NCBI RefSeq assembly: GCF_001750105.1
Contig: NZ_CP014143.1
Location: forward strand, 3,800,327-3,864,326
DNA length: 64,000 nt
Reading direction: 5' to 3'
From: Microbulbifer aggregans
GTDB lineage: Bacteria; Pseudomonadota; Gammaproteobacteria; Pseudomonadales; Cellvibrionaceae
Shown: piece by piece, positions 1-10,051 of the stretch
Layout of the letters: each line of letters begins with the position of its first letter
How positions within the stretch are numbered: the first letter of the stretch is position 1
Program-made: the position numbers and the translations under genes
The notes under the pieces: generated by a model
What the model was told of the DNA's origin: nothing
Databases searched by the model: none
What the model saw: the letters and a program-made list of their open reading frames with translations, nothing else

Positions 1-1953
1 ATCATCCAGTACATCTACAACAAATACAGCCGTGATCGCGCCGGCCTAGCCGCCAGTAAAACCACCTACCGCTTCAAGAGCGCATTGCGGGATATCGGCA
101 AGGCACTGGGTATCGGTAGCGCCACCATCGAGCAGCTCATCGCCGAGCGCGCCTGGTGGGACACCATGGACGATTTCCCCAAGCAGATGCAGAAAGTGGG
201 GATCGATCCGGACAGCGCTACCGGGCGGATGCTGCCAGAGTTGATGGGACAGATTTACGGCTTCCCCCGTCACCTTTCACAGCATGTGGGCGGATTCGTG
301 ATTACCGAGCAACCCCTGCACACCCTAGTGCCGATCGAAAATGCCGCCATGGACGACCGCACCATCGTGCAGTGGGACAAGGAAGATATCGAAGATCTGA
401 AACTGATGAAGGTGGATATCCTCGCGCTGGGTATGCTCACCGCCCTGCGCAAGTCACTGACCTATATCGGCCTCTACGGACCCAAGCTACGTCTGCAGGA
501 TATTCCGCCGGAGGACCCGGCCGTCTATGAAATGATGTGCCGTGCCGACACCGTGGGTGTTTTCCAGATCGAATCCCGCGCCCAGATGAGCATGCTGCCG
601 CGCCTGCAACCCCGGAACTTCTACGAACTCACCATCGAAATCGCGATCGTGCGCCCAGGCCCCATTCAGGGCGGCATGGTGCACCCGTACCTCAAGCGCA
701 AGCAGGGCCTGGAGCCTGTCACCTACCCCCATGAGAACCTGCGCCCGGTACTGGAGCGCACCCTGGGCGTACCGATTTTCCAGGAGCAGGTGATCAAGCT
801 GTCGATGGTCGCCGCCGGCTTCAACGGCGGTGAAGCCGACCAACTCCGCCGTGCCATGGCCAGCTGGGGAAAAAACGGCAACCTCAATACTTTCAAGGAC
901 AAACTGATTCAGGGCATGCAGGCCAACGGTTACCGTGCCGACTTCGCCGAGCAGCTGTTCCAGCAGATGAAAGGCTTCGGCGCCTATGGCTTTCCAGAAT
1001 CCCACTCCGCCAGTTTCGCCCTGCTGGCCTACTTCTCAGCCTGGATCAAACACCACCACCCTGCGGCCTTTTACTGCGGTCTACTAAACAGTCAACCGAT
1101 GGGCTTTTACGCCCCCGCCCAGCTGGTTTACGACGCCCAGCGGCACAATGTGAAAGTGCTGCCAATTGACGTGCTCTACAGCCACTGGGATCACCAGCTG
1201 GAGTTAACATCATTTTCCCGGCACAAGCCAAGACCCAGCCCCCTAGAAGCGAAAAAAGCCCCCATGCTCCGACTCGGTATGCGCCTGATCAAAGGTTTCG
1301 AACAGCACAGCGCTGAGAGCATCTCTAAATTGCAGCGGAGTCACCGCTTGACCTCTTTTATAAGATTTCAGCGACTTACTGACCTGAACCGAGAGCAAGT
1401 CGCTTTGTTGGCTAGTGCCAACGCATTCACAAGCCTGAGCGAAAACCGCTACATCAACACATGGCAATCATTTGAGCAGGGGGACACAAAAAAAGAACAC
1501 CCCGCCCACACCCCAGCAAATTCCGCCGAAGACCACACCTATAGCGATTACTCAAGTATCGGTCTTAGCCTGCATGAACACCCCATTTCACTGCTTCGCA
1601 AGAAACAGCGATTTCGAGCTCATGCCAGCGCACGAGACTTAGCCAATTACCAAGATGGGGAGCAGGTAACAGTTATGGGGCTAGTAACCTGCCGACAAAG
1701 GCCCGGAAGTGCATTGGGTGTGATTTTTCTAACACTGGAAGATGAAACGGGGATTATCAATGTGGTTGTATGGGAACATGTACAGCGGAGATTTCATACC
1801 GAAATCATTCAGGGAAAAACCCTTGAAGTATGTGGTTCAGTACAGCTAACGGTGCATTCCGGATCAAAAGAGCATCGGAATATACACCTTATTGCAAAAA
1901 AAATAAGCTGCCTTTCATGGGACGAACACCAAACAGGCAGGGACTTCCACTGA
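1..1953 (+). CDS. dnaE2: Error-prone DNA polymerase DnaE2 (ImuC), 3' part
   Basis: C-family translesion DNA polymerase alpha subunit, normally working with ImuA and ImuB in damage-induced mutagenesis. The frame is open from the first base, so the gene begins upstream; about 650 codons remain of a family length near 1,030, and the N-terminal PHP domain and first catalytic Asp pair are outside the window. The segment KVDILALG (Asp at codon 139 of the fragment) is the likely third catalytic Asp. Helix-hairpin-helix-like sequence follows, then a C-terminal OB fold with the DnaE2-typical RQRPG and LEDETG motifs. The last third is visibly richer in A+T: 25 G/C in 1321-1380 against 33 in 841-900. 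Family call is firm; DnaE1 is unlikely because the C-terminal motif set is DnaE2-like. Confidence 0.93.
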   Translation: MIQYIYNKYSRDRAGLAASKTTYRFKSALRDIGKALGIGSATIEQLIAERAWWDTMDDFPKQMQKVGIDPDSATGRMLPELMGQIYGFPRHLSQHVGGFVITEQPLHTLVPIENAAMDDRTIVQWDKEDIEDLKLMKVDILALGMLTALRKSLTYIGLYGPKLRLQDIPPEDPAVYEMMCRADTVGVFQIESRAQMSMLPRLQPRNFYELTIEIAIVRPGPIQGGMVHPYLKRKQGLEPVTYPHENLRPVLERTLGVPIFQEQVIKLSMVAAGFNGGEADQLRRAMASWGKNGNLNTFKDKLIQGMQANGYRADFAEQLFQQMKGFGAYGFPESHSASFALLAYFSAWIKHHHPAAFYCGLLNSQPMGFYAPAQLVYDAQRHNVKVLPIDVLYSHWDHQLELTSFSRHKPRPSPLEAKKAPMLRLGMRLIKGFEQHSAESISKLQRSHRLTSFIRFQRLTDLNREQVALLASANAFTSLSENRYINTWQSFEQGDTKKEHPAHTPANSAEDHTYSDYSSIGLSLHEHPISLLRKKQRFRAHASARDLANYQDGEQVTVMGLVTCRQRPGSALGVIFLTLEDETGIINVVVWEHVQRRFHTEIIQGKTLEVCGSVQLTVHSGSKEHRNIHLIAKKISCLSWDEHQTGRDFH

Positions 1954-2061
1954 ACCTGATTAGGGTGTGGGGAATTCATACGTTCCCGACAATTTCACCT
2001 GCATAGGTACAGGAACCAGAACAAAGTGATATTAAAACAGACAACCCATTTGCAAGAGCAG

Positions 2062-2088
2062 GTAAATATAAACTGCCAATATATTTAC
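2062..2088. repeat. AT-rich inverted repeat downstream of the second pilin gene
   Basis: Perfect 9-bp arms (GTAAATATA and its complement) separated by 9 bases, lying about 12 bases past the pilin stop codon. It could form a weak 3' hairpin on the pilin mRNA, but it has no GC stem, so it is not a canonical terminator. Confidence 0.35.
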
Positions 2089-2099
2089 ATAAGCACTAA

Positions 2100-3118
<1,019 letters not shown>

Positions 3119-3862
3119 TCAAAAGGGCTCAAGAGGAACTAGCTCAAGGACCTCTTCCGAATTCAAGTCGACCACTGCCACAACATTTTTGCTCTTTGCA
3201 AACACTGGAACGTAAGAAAAGCCTTGCCCTCCTTCACCGTATTGCTTTGCAACATACTGCAGCCCTGGGGCGCCCTTGTTGCGAACTTTTAACTCATCCA
3301 AGGTAAGACTCGCACTTCGCAAAGCTTCAGTTTTACCCTGCAAAACCTGAAAATATTGCGGGTAGTTCTGGATATCATCCCCGCCAGCAACGGCCTGCAA
3401 AACGATTTCCTTCGCCTTGCTTTCATTCTCTGGCAGTTTTGCCGATACAAATTTGGGGCCCCACAATGGCGCTGATGAATAATCCGAGTAGCCTGCCTCT
3501 GCAAAGTTTTCTTCAGAAATTTCATTGGCATAAACAAGATCAAACCTGCCTGCGTTGAACACCGCAAATGCGGGGCGTGCGATGAATACTGAATAGACGC
3601 CGTAAGTCAAAGCCGCCAGCTGTAGAAAAACGACGACACACAGGTCGCGTCGCAATTCTTTTTTGCGCGGGTTGAAGATAATCAATGTCAGTAACGGTCC
3701 GAGAACGACATCAATAACAACGAGGAGAAGAAAGATTTCACTCACACCGCTGGCATAGGCAAAGCCACCCGGGTACCAGACAGAGAAAACCAATAGAGCA
3801 CAAACAGAAGCGACCAACGCTGAACCCAACAGGTGCCAAGCGGAGGCAGAGAAACGATTCAT
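3119..3862 (-). CDS. tfpZ: TfpX/TfpZ-type type IV pilin accessory protein
   Basis: Inner-membrane accessory protein of the TfpX/TfpZ (FimB) group, whose genes sit directly beside major pilin genes and help assembly of the matching pilin. It has 247 residues from ATG 3862: two or three membrane helices in the first 100 residues (around 9-30, 37-60 and 75-95), then a periplasmic part with the typical VxNxGRFDLVYAN-like region and a C-terminal segment ending in LELVPLEPF. The frame stays open to 3919, but that extension runs through a palindromic terminator, so 3862 is the better start. It lies between the two pilin genes on the same strand. Family assignment rests on topology, motifs and position; the exact TfpX versus TfpZ subgroup is uncertain. 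Confidence 0.8.
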   Translation of the reverse strand: MNRFSASAWHLLGSALVASVCALLVFSVWYPGGFAYASGVSEIFLLLVVIDVVLGPLLTLIIFNPRKKELRRDLCVVVFLQLAALTYGVYSVFIARPAFAVFNAGRFDLVYANEISEENFAEAGYSDYSSAPLWGPKFVSAKLPENESKAKEIVLQAVAGGDDIQNYPQYFQVLQGKTEALRSASLTLDELKVRNKGAPGLQYVAKQYGEGGQGFSYVPVFAKSKNVVAVVDLNSEEVLELVPLEPF

Positions 3863-3886
3863 TGACAACAACATAGACTCACAATC

Positions 3887-3914
3887 AAAAACGCCCGCGA
3901 TCGCGGGCGTTTTT
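3887..3914 (-). terminator. Palindromic rho-independent terminator after pilA
   Basis: Perfect 28-base palindrome with GC core CGCCCGCGA/TCGCGGGCG flanked by five A and five T, so it can act in both directions. It sits 22 bases past the pilA stop and upstream of tfpZ, where it could limit read-through so that pilin mRNA exceeds accessory mRNA. Confidence 0.85.
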
Positions 3915-3936
3915 AGCATTCACTTTTACAAAGCGA

Positions 3937-4473
3937 TTAGCGGCACTCGGACGGTGCATATTTAGCCGGCAGGGTACCAGCAACAATGCTACCAAAGCCG
4001 CGTGCAGTTGCAGTCGCATTGGTGAGGGAAGCGCAAGCCCAGTCAATGGCACCTACAGAAGTAGCTACTGGCGCACCAATTGCCCCAGCTCCGTCGTCAA
4101 CGTTAGGGGTGAATACCAGCGTATTTCCATCGAGAGTCGCCGGGATACCGTTGTTAGCGTTCGCCTCGATTTGGACTTTGATATCCCATGGAGAGGCCGC
4201 TGTTACGACCACATCCTGAACGTACTTAGACGCCTTTTGAGTTATCGGAGTGGCGTTATAGCCGGTAGCCGCAGCGGTCATGCCACCGATACCACCGCTC
4301 TGGAAAGCCTCACTCATTACCGACTTGGCGGACGAGGCAGCGATTACCGCTTCACTCACCTTGGCACGCACGGTGTAATCCTGGTAGGCCGGCAGCGCCA
4401 CCGCAGCCAGAATGCCGATGATCGCAACCACGATCATCAATTCAATAAGAGTAAAACCCTGTTGTTTTTTCAT
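3937..4473 (-). CDS. pilA: Type IV major pilin PilA
   Basis: Structural subunit of type IVa pili used for twitching, attachment and DNA uptake; processed by PilD and polymerised by PilB/PilC. It has 178 residues. Leader MKKQQG precedes [16 protein letters not shown], with mature Phe1 and Glu5. Two C-terminal Cys (DWACAS and PSECR) frame the disulfide loop. ATG 4473 is chosen because GGAG of the ribosome site lies about 12 bases upstream and overlaps the alternative ATG at 4488. It is divergent from pilB, as in Pseudomonas. A sigma-54-like promoter precedes it and a strong palindromic terminator follows it, both expected for a highly expressed PilSR-controlled pilin. Confidence 0.95.
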   Translation of the reverse strand: MKKQQGFTLIELMIVVAIIGILAAVALPAYQDYTVRAKVSEAVIAASSAKSVMSEAFQSGGIGGMTAAATGYNATPITQKASKYVQDVVVTAASPWDIKVQIEANANNGIPATLDGNTLVFTPNVDDGAGAIGAPVATSVGAIDWACASLTNATATARGFGSIVAGTLPAKYAPSECR

Positions 4474-4539
4474 TGTAACCGTCTCCATACAGACATTGTT
4501 GTTCGAGTGAAATCCCGTGAGGAAGTCGGCGATAACAAT

Positions 4540-4555
4540 ACAAGCTTTGTGCCAA
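4540..4555 (-). promoter_or_regulatory. Candidate sigma-54 promoter of pilA
   Basis: Reads TTGGCACAAAGCTTGT on the minus strand, matching the -24/-12 consensus TTGGCAC-N5-TTGC at every position except the final base (T for C). GG and the -12 element have the required spacing. The predicted start near 4528 gives a leader of about 55 bases. Pseudomonas pilA is known to need sigma-54 with PilS/PilR; pilSR is not in this window. Confidence 0.65.
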
Positions 4556-4861
4556 TTCGCGCAAGCGCGCTGATGTCACAGAACTCCACCGTTGTCGCTC
4601 ACTTTTCGAACAATTTTTTTTGCCTTCTCCACCGATTCGAAAGATGTGACGTAAATTGTCAACTCTTAGCACAAAGTGACAATCACACAGCAGCGTCGAT
4701 CAGTAATTAAACAACTCCTCCCCCACCCTCGCTTTGTCACCCCTCTAAATAACCTCTTTCACCGATTGGATACCAGCCTTCGCCGACATGACGATCAATA
4801 GAGCTGCGAAATAGATACATGCATGCTGATTGATAGGCCTCTCAGTCATCACCTACCGTGA

Positions 4862-4890
4862 TTGGCCTAAGGCATTGAATTCGCTATATT
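4862..4890 (+). promoter_or_regulatory. Candidate sigma-70 promoter of pilB
   Basis: TTGGCC and TATATT separated by 17 bases, about 135 bases upstream of the pilB ATG. The rest of the 4474-5025 intergenic region is AT-rich and holds no convincing gene. Confidence 0.4.
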
Positions 4891-5025
4891 GAAGTACTTG
4901 AAGCGCCGGCTATTGAACACCCAGCCATAAGTGGTGACAAAGATTCAATGAGCGCCCAGCCGAACAAAAAATAAACAGCAATTGCATACAAGCATTGCCT
5001 TCACCGAGTGTCAGCACGGTAGATC

Positions 5026-6738
5026 ATGAGCAGTATTCCTCTAAGTGGCCTTGCCAAACGGCTGGTAGCAGACCAGAAACTGGATGAATCCACAGCTGTC
5101 TCCGCCACCAAGGCGGCTCAGCGTGAAAACCAGACTTTTGCCCAACATGCGGTTGAAGCCAAACTGATCAAGAGCCGTGAGCTAGCCAGTATTGCCGCCA
5201 GCGCCTTCGGCTCCCCTCTGTTCGACCTCAGTGGTTACAATTTCGACCTGATGCCCAAGGGGCTGGTCGATGATCGCCTGATCAGCAAGCACTTTGCCCT
5301 GCCCTTGTACAAGCGTGGCAACCGACTGTTTGTAGCCGTAGCAGACCCTACCAACCTGGCCGCACTGGATGAACTCAACTTCAATACCGGCCTGAATACC
5401 GATGCGGTGCTGGTTGAAGCTGACAAACTTGCCAAGGCAATCGACAGCTACCTCTCCAACAGCAATGACATGGGGGCAGGCCTTGATGGAATGGATGATG
5501 AGGACCTTGATGCCCTGGATGTAGAGGGTGGCGAGCCTGATCAAGCGCAAGATGATAACCCTGGCGGCGACGAAGCCCCGGTTGTACGTTTTGTAAACAA
5601 AGTACTCCTCGATGCCATCCGTTCAGGCGCTTCGGATATCCATTTCGAACCTTACGAGAAAGCCTATCGGGTCCGCTTCCGTACTGATGGTGTGCTGCAC
5701 GAAATAGCAAAGCCGCCCATTCAGCTGGCCCCGCGTATCTCCGCGCGCCTAAAGGTCATGTCCAAGATGGATATCTCCGAGCGGCGAGTCCCTCAGGATG
5801 GCCGTATCAAGATGAAGCTGTCCAAGACCAAGGCAATCGACTTCCGGGTCAATAGCCTCCCGACCCTCTGGGGGGAAAAGATCGTACTGCGGATCCTTGA
5901 CCCCTCCTCTGCCAAACTGGGCATCGACGCGCTCGGCTATGAGGAAAGTCAGAAGAAGATGTACCTGGATACCCTTGCCCAGCCACAGGGCATGATTCTT
6001 GTGACAGGCCCTACCGGCTCGGGTAAGACGGTCTCCCTCTATACCGGCCTCAATATCCTCAATACCGCCGAACGGAACATCTCCACCGCGGAGGACCCTG
6101 TGGAGATCAACCTGGAGGGGATCAACCAGGTTAACGTTAACCCCAAAGTGGGCCTTAACTTTGCAGATGCTCTACGCTCTTTCCTTCGCCAGGATCCCGA
6201 TGTGGTGATGGTAGGTGAGATCCGTGACCTGGAAACAGCCGAGATTGCCATCAAGGCAGCCCAGACGGGGCACTTAGTGCTATCAACCCTACACACCAAC
6301 TCCGCTCCAGAGACACTGACCCGCCTGATGAATATGGGTGTGCCCACATTCAACATCGCAACTTCGGTAAGCCTGATCATAGCCCAGCGGTTGGCCCGTA
6401 GGCTCTGCAACGAGTGCAAAAAGCCGGTTAACCTGCCGGATGAAGTGCTGAAGGAAGAAGGGTTTGACTCAGTCACTATTCCAAAGAACGAATGGAAGAT
6501 ATATCAACCCGTGGGCTGTGAGCACTGCTCTAAAGGCTACAAAGGCCGGGTGGGCGTCTATGAAGTAGTTCGCATCACCGATGGCATCTCCAGAATTATC
6601 ATGGAGGGGGGTAACTCCATACAGATTGCAGACCAAGCCCGCAAAGAGGGCTTTAATGATCTGCGCATATCAGCCCTCCGCAAGGTGGTGATGGGAATAA
6701 CCAGCCTAGAAGAGGCAAACAGGGTTACCAATGATTAA
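5026..6738 (+). CDS. pilB: Type IV pilus assembly ATPase PilB
   Basis: Cytoplasmic hexameric ATPase that drives pilus extension. It has 570 residues, the normal length. An N-terminal MshEN/GSPII_E-type domain (about 1-160) is joined by an acidic linker (about 145-180) to the ATPase core. Walker A is GPTGSGKT at 328-335 and Walker B/Asp box is DPDVVMVGEIRD at 390-401. A tetracysteine zinc site is formed by C461/C464 and C498/C501. It starts at ATG 5026, leads the pilB-pilC-pilD run, and is divergent from pilA. PilT-type retraction ATPases lack the long N-terminal domain, so PilB is secure. Confidence 0.97.
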   Translation: MSSIPLSGLAKRLVADQKLDESTAVSATKAAQRENQTFAQHAVEAKLIKSRELASIAASAFGSPLFDLSGYNFDLMPKGLVDDRLISKHFALPLYKRGNRLFVAVADPTNLAALDELNFNTGLNTDAVLVEADKLAKAIDSYLSNSNDMGAGLDGMDDEDLDALDVEGGEPDQAQDDNPGGDEAPVVRFVNKVLLDAIRSGASDIHFEPYEKAYRVRFRTDGVLHEIAKPPIQLAPRISARLKVMSKMDISERRVPQDGRIKMKLSKTKAIDFRVNSLPTLWGEKIVLRILDPSSAKLGIDALGYEESQKKMYLDTLAQPQGMILVTGPTGSGKTVSLYTGLNILNTAERNISTAEDPVEINLEGINQVNVNPKVGLNFADALRSFLRQDPDVVMVGEIRDLETAEIAIKAAQTGHLVLSTLHTNSAPETLTRLMNMGVPTFNIATSVSLIIAQRLARRLCNECKKPVNLPDEVLKEEGFDSVTIPKNEWKIYQPVGCEHCSKGYKGRVGVYEVVRITDGISRIIMEGGNSIQIADQARKEGFNDLRISALRKVVMGITSLEEANRVTND

Positions 6739-6753
6739 ACCAGCCTGCAACGC

Positions 6754-6783
6754 TGGAGTCCGGCCTACACCGGTATAACGATA
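6754..6783 (+). repeat. REP-like palindromic element (copy 1)
   Basis: Intergenic element containing TGGAGTCCGGCCTACACCGG followed by TATAACGATA, between pilB and pilC. It is a degenerate version of the element at 8991-9018 (TCCGGCCTGCGCCGGGATGACGA). Confidence 0.5.
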
Positions 6784-6846
6784 CAAGTTTGAAAGGCTTA
6801 TTGGACGCGGTTCTTGCCGCGGCAGAATAACAACAGGAACGAAACC

Positions 6847-8058
6847 ATGGCCAATGCCACCGCAGTCGCTTATGTCTACAAGGGCGTGGACAATAAAGGC
6901 AACAAGGTCGAGGGAGAGATCAACGGCACCAACCCCGCACTGATCAAGGCACAGTTGCGTAAGCAAGGAATTATTGCCAGCAAAGTCCAGAAAAAACCAA
7001 AGCCGCTTTTCGGCGGCAATAAGAAGATCAAGCCCGCCGATATTGCTCTTTTCACACGGCAGATGGCTACTATGATGAAAGCCGGTGTGCCGCTAGTGCA
7101 GAGCTTCGAAATCGTAGCCGATGGTCTAGATAACGAGGGAGTGAAGGGGCTAATCTTTAAGGTTCGGGATGACGTAGCCTCCGGCACTTCTTTTGCTGAA
7201 GCATTGCGCAAGCACCCCCTGTACTTTGATGATCTGTTCTGCAATCTGGTGGCCTCCGGAGAACAATCAGGTGCCCTGGAAACCATGTTGGACCGGATCG
7301 CCACCTACAAGGAGAAAACAGAGTCACTTAAGGCCAAGATCAAGAAGGCAATGACCTATCCTATCGCGGTTATCGTGGTAGCCATTGTGGTGACCTCAAT
7401 TCTCCTGATCAAAGTTGTCCCACAGTTTGCTGAGACCTTTTCCAGTTTTGGCGCCGACTTGCCTGCCTTTACTCAGTTAGTGGTAGGCATGTCGGAGTGG
7501 ATGCAAGCTAACTGGTTCTTCGCCCTGGTAACGATAATCGTCCTGATTGGCGGCACTCTTGAAGCTAAAAAGCGCAATAAAAATGTTGCCCATCTTTTTG
7601 ATCGGCTGATCCTAAAAACGCCGATTTTTGGGGCCATCACATACAACGCAATTACTGCTCGCTTCGCCCGCACCCTATCAACGACATTCGCCGCAGGTGT
7701 TCCTTTGATTGACGCGCTAAAATCCGTAGCAGGTGCCACAGGAAATAGTGTTTACGAAGAGGCCACACTCAAAATTAGAGATGCGGTGGCAACCGGTATT
7801 CCCCTAAATGTAGCAGTGAGAAGCTCCGGCCTTTATCCCTCCATGCTGATTCAAATGGCTGCTATTGGTGAGGAATCCGGTGCGCTAGACGACATGCTTT
7901 CTAAAGCTGCGGATTTCTACGAAGAAGCCGTAGACAATATGGTCGATAACCTCACCACACTTCTTGAACCGATGATCATGGCGGTTCTTGGTATCCTTGT
8001 CGGTGGCTTGATGATTGCCATGTACCTGCCGATCTTCCAGCTGGGCCAGGTGGTGTAA
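6847..8058 (+). CDS. pilC: Type IV pilus inner-membrane platform protein PilC
   Basis: Polytopic platform protein that links PilB to the growing pilus. It has 403 residues from ATG 6847, with AGGA in AACAGGAACGAAACC upstream; a longer frame to 6814 lacks support. Two tandem T2SSF domains are seen: one from about 65 to 190, the other from about 270 to 395. Each has the repeated MMKAGVPL / TFAAGVPL and SGEQSGAL / IGEESGAL signatures. Three membrane helices lie near 170-195, 215-240 and 375-400. It sits 108 bases after pilB, with a REP-like element between. Confidence 0.96.
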   Translation: MANATAVAYVYKGVDNKGNKVEGEINGTNPALIKAQLRKQGIIASKVQKKPKPLFGGNKKIKPADIALFTRQMATMMKAGVPLVQSFEIVADGLDNEGVKGLIFKVRDDVASGTSFAEALRKHPLYFDDLFCNLVASGEQSGALETMLDRIATYKEKTESLKAKIKKAMTYPIAVIVVAIVVTSILLIKVVPQFAETFSSFGADLPAFTQLVVGMSEWMQANWFFALVTIIVLIGGTLEAKKRNKNVAHLFDRLILKTPIFGAITYNAITARFARTLSTTFAAGVPLIDALKSVAGATGNSVYEEATLKIRDAVATGIPLNVAVRSSGLYPSMLIQMAAIGEESGALDDMLSKAADFYEEAVDNMVDNLTTLLEPMIMAVLGILVGGLMIAMYLPIFQLGQVV

Positions 8059-8071
8059 AAAGAAATCCACA

Positions 8072-8956
8072 ATGCTCGATATCTTGATCTCCTATCAGGC
8101 GCTGCTCTTGGGCAGCGCTTTTATTTTGGGCCTGCTGATCGGCAGCTTCCTCAATGTAGTCATCTACCGCCTGCCGATCATGATGGAGCGGGAATACAAG
8201 CGGGATTTCTATAGTTACTTTAATCAGAAGCCTGATCCGACCGAAAAAAAGGCTCTCGAAGAAACCTTCAACCTGATCCTCCCCCACTCCCACTGCCCCA
8301 ACTGTGATGCCGAGATCAAACCCTGGCATAACATCCCGCTAGTGAGTTACCTGCTTCTTGGAGGTAAGTGCGGTTTCTGCGGAACCAAGATTTCCAAGCG
8401 CTATCCGCTGGTGGAGCTGGTGACCGGTCTGCTGACTGCAGTTGTGGTTTGGCAACTAGGTTTTACCTGGCAGGCGCTGGCAGGCTGTGTGTTTACCTGG
8501 GCCTTGGTTGCGCTGACCGGGATCGACTTCGACAAGCAGTTGCTACCGGACCAGATCACCCTACCCCTTCTTTGGACGGGCTTGGTGATCAATATCTGGG
8601 GCGCGTTTGTGCCGTTACAGGATGCGGTGATTGGTGCAGTGGCCGGGTATTTGTCGCTTTGGGCGGTTTATCACATCTTCAAGTTAGTGACCGGCAAAGA
8701 GGGCATGGGAGCCGGGGACTTCAAGATTCTGGCAGCCATTGGGGCCTGGTTTGGCTGGCAGATGCTGCCGCTGGTGATTCTGCTCTCTGCTGCGGTGGGT
8801 GCGGTAGCCGGGCTGACCTGGAGTGTGATCGCAGGGCGGGACAAGAACCTACCAATCGCGTTTGGGCCCTACCTCGCCGGCGCCGGCTGGATTGCCATGC
8901 TCTGGGGTGAGAAGATTGTGGGGTGGTATCTGGCCTATTCAGGCCTTGGGTCGTAG
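8072..8956 (+). CDS. pilD: Prepilin peptidase / N-methyltransferase PilD
   Basis: Bifunctional inner-membrane aspartyl protease that removes the prepilin leader after Gly and methylates the new N-terminal Phe; it usually also serves type II secretion pseudopilins. It has 294 residues. The cytoplasmic domain carries two CxxC pairs (CPNC and CGFC) that bind zinc. Catalytic Asp residues are in TGIDFDKQLLPD and GAGDFK. About eight membrane helices. ATG 8072 lies 13 bases past the pilC stop; the in-frame extension to 8015 would lie inside pilC. Confidence 0.96.
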   Translation: MLDILISYQALLLGSAFILGLLIGSFLNVVIYRLPIMMEREYKRDFYSYFNQKPDPTEKKALEETFNLILPHSHCPNCDAEIKPWHNIPLVSYLLLGGKCGFCGTKISKRYPLVELVTGLLTAVVVWQLGFTWQALAGCVFTWALVALTGIDFDKQLLPDQITLPLLWTGLVINIWGAFVPLQDAVIGAVAGYLSLWAVYHIFKLVTGKEGMGAGDFKILAAIGAWFGWQMLPLVILLSAAVGAVAGLTWSVIAGRDKNLPIAFGPYLAGAGWIAMLWGEKIVGWYLAYSGLGS

Positions 8957-8990
8957 GCCGGAACCAGAAGTCGGGTTCGGTAGTTTCTCG

Positions 8991-9018
8991 ATTCCGGCCT
9001 GCGCCGGGATGACGATAG
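8991..9018 (+). repeat. REP-like palindromic element (copy 2)
   Basis: ATTCCGGCCTGCGCCGGGAT followed by GACGATAG, with CCGGC/GCCGG arms. It lies between pilD and coaE and resembles the widespread proteobacterial intergenic palindrome of the TGGATTCCGGCCTGCGCCGG type. Confidence 0.6.
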
Positions 9019-9039
9019 TTAGCAGTAGCTAGGGACGAT

Positions 9040-9651
9040 ATGATGGCTCGCTATATTGTCGGTCTGACTGGTGGTATCGGCAGCGGCAAGTCCGCAGCGG
9101 CAGACGCCTTTCGGGAGCATGGTATCAAGGTTGTTGATGCCGACTGGGCTGCGCGAGTGGTTGTGCAGCCCGGGCGCACGGTGCTGGAACAGATTGCCGG
9201 GCATTTTGGAGCCGGGGTGTTGCTTGAAAGTGGCGAGCTGGACCGGGCCCGACTGCGACAGCTTGTATTTGAGAATGAGGCGGAACGCCGTTGGCTGGAG
9301 GGGCTTCTGCACCCTCTGATCCGCGAGGAAATTGTTCAGGCCCTGCAGTCCGCCTCCAGCCCCTACGCGATTCTGGAGTCACCACTGCTAATCGAGTCCG
9401 GGCAAGATACACTGGTACAGCGAGTCTGCGTGGTGGACGTGCCAGAGGAGATGCAGATCGCCCGGGCCAGTGCCCGCGACCGCAACGATCCCGAGCAGAT
9501 ACGCAAGATTATGGCCGCCCAGCTGCCGCGTTTGGAGCGACTTAAGCGCGCCGACGATGTGCTGGACAACTCCGGCGACCTGGCCAGCCTGCAAGCCCAG
9601 GTCCACACGCTGCACGAACACTATCTGCAGCTGGCTAATGAACACGATTGA
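9040..9651 (+). CDS. coaE: Dephospho-CoA kinase
   Basis: Catalyses the last step of coenzyme A synthesis, ATP-dependent phosphorylation of the 3'-OH of dephospho-CoA. It has 203 residues with P-loop GGIGSGKS at 11-18, the DAD motif near 32, a lid region with the LHPLIR signature, and an ESPLLIE segment. Two adjacent ATGs (9040 and 9043) follow AGGGACGAT, so either may be used. The pilD-coaE-yacG order is the standard gammaproteobacterial arrangement. Confidence 0.95.
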   Translation: MMARYIVGLTGGIGSGKSAAADAFREHGIKVVDADWAARVVVQPGRTVLEQIAGHFGAGVLLESGELDRARLRQLVFENEAERRWLEGLLHPLIREEIVQALQSASSPYAILESPLLIESGQDTLVQRVCVVDVPEEMQIARASARDRNDPEQIRKIMAAQLPRLERLKRADDVLDNSGDLASLQAQVHTLHEHYLQLANEHD

Positions 9652-9657
9652 AGAGTT

Positions 9658-9882
9658 ATGAGTAGTAAAAAAGCCGCATCCGACAAACCCTCAGTGCCCT
9701 GCCCTACCTGTAAGAAGCCGGTCGAGTGGGGTGCGGACTCCCCCTTTCGCCCTTTCTGCAGCGAGCGCTGCAAGCTGATTGACCTGGGGGAATGGGCCAG
9801 TGAGGGGCATAAGATTCCCGGCCAGCCAGTTTATGACGATGTGCTGAGTGAGGACCTGGATCCCGATAAGACCCGGCACTGA
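9658..9882 (+). CDS. yacG: DNA gyrase inhibitor YacG
   Basis: Small zinc protein that binds GyrB and blocks DNA binding by gyrase. It has 74 residues with zinc ligands C15/C18 (CPTC) and C34/C38 (CSERC), followed by the family motif LIDLGEWA. It starts six bases after the coaE stop and is presumably co-transcribed with it. Confidence 0.93.
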   Translation: MSSKKAASDKPSVPCPTCKKPVEWGADSPFRPFCSERCKLIDLGEWASEGHKIPGQPVYDDVLSEDLDPDKTRH

Positions 9883-9952
9883 GGCCGACCGGACAGCTCC
9901 AAATCCTTCCCCCTGATCTCCTACCAGTGCCAACTCCTGGCTCAGTGGTTTC

Positions 9953-10007
9953 TGGATGCCGGCGTGAACTGCGCTGCTCTTACGCGTCGCCGGCATGATG
10001 ACGGTAG
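9953..10007 (+). repeat. REP-like palindromic element (copy 3, interrupted)
   Basis: TGGATGCCGGCG and CGCCGGCATGATGACGGTAG form complementary arms around a 23-base spacer. It shares the TGGATNCCGG...CCGG-AT-GACG pattern with the copies at 6754 and 8991, and sits between the convergent yacG and mutT genes. Confidence 0.5.
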
Positions 10008-10051
10008 GTACAGCCCTCCTCTCCCGGCTCAAGAGATCTGGCTACCGCGAC

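Noticed and set aside
3887..3919. Upstream start for tfpZ at 3919
   Set aside because: The extra codons run through a perfect palindromic terminator and lack a ribosome site.
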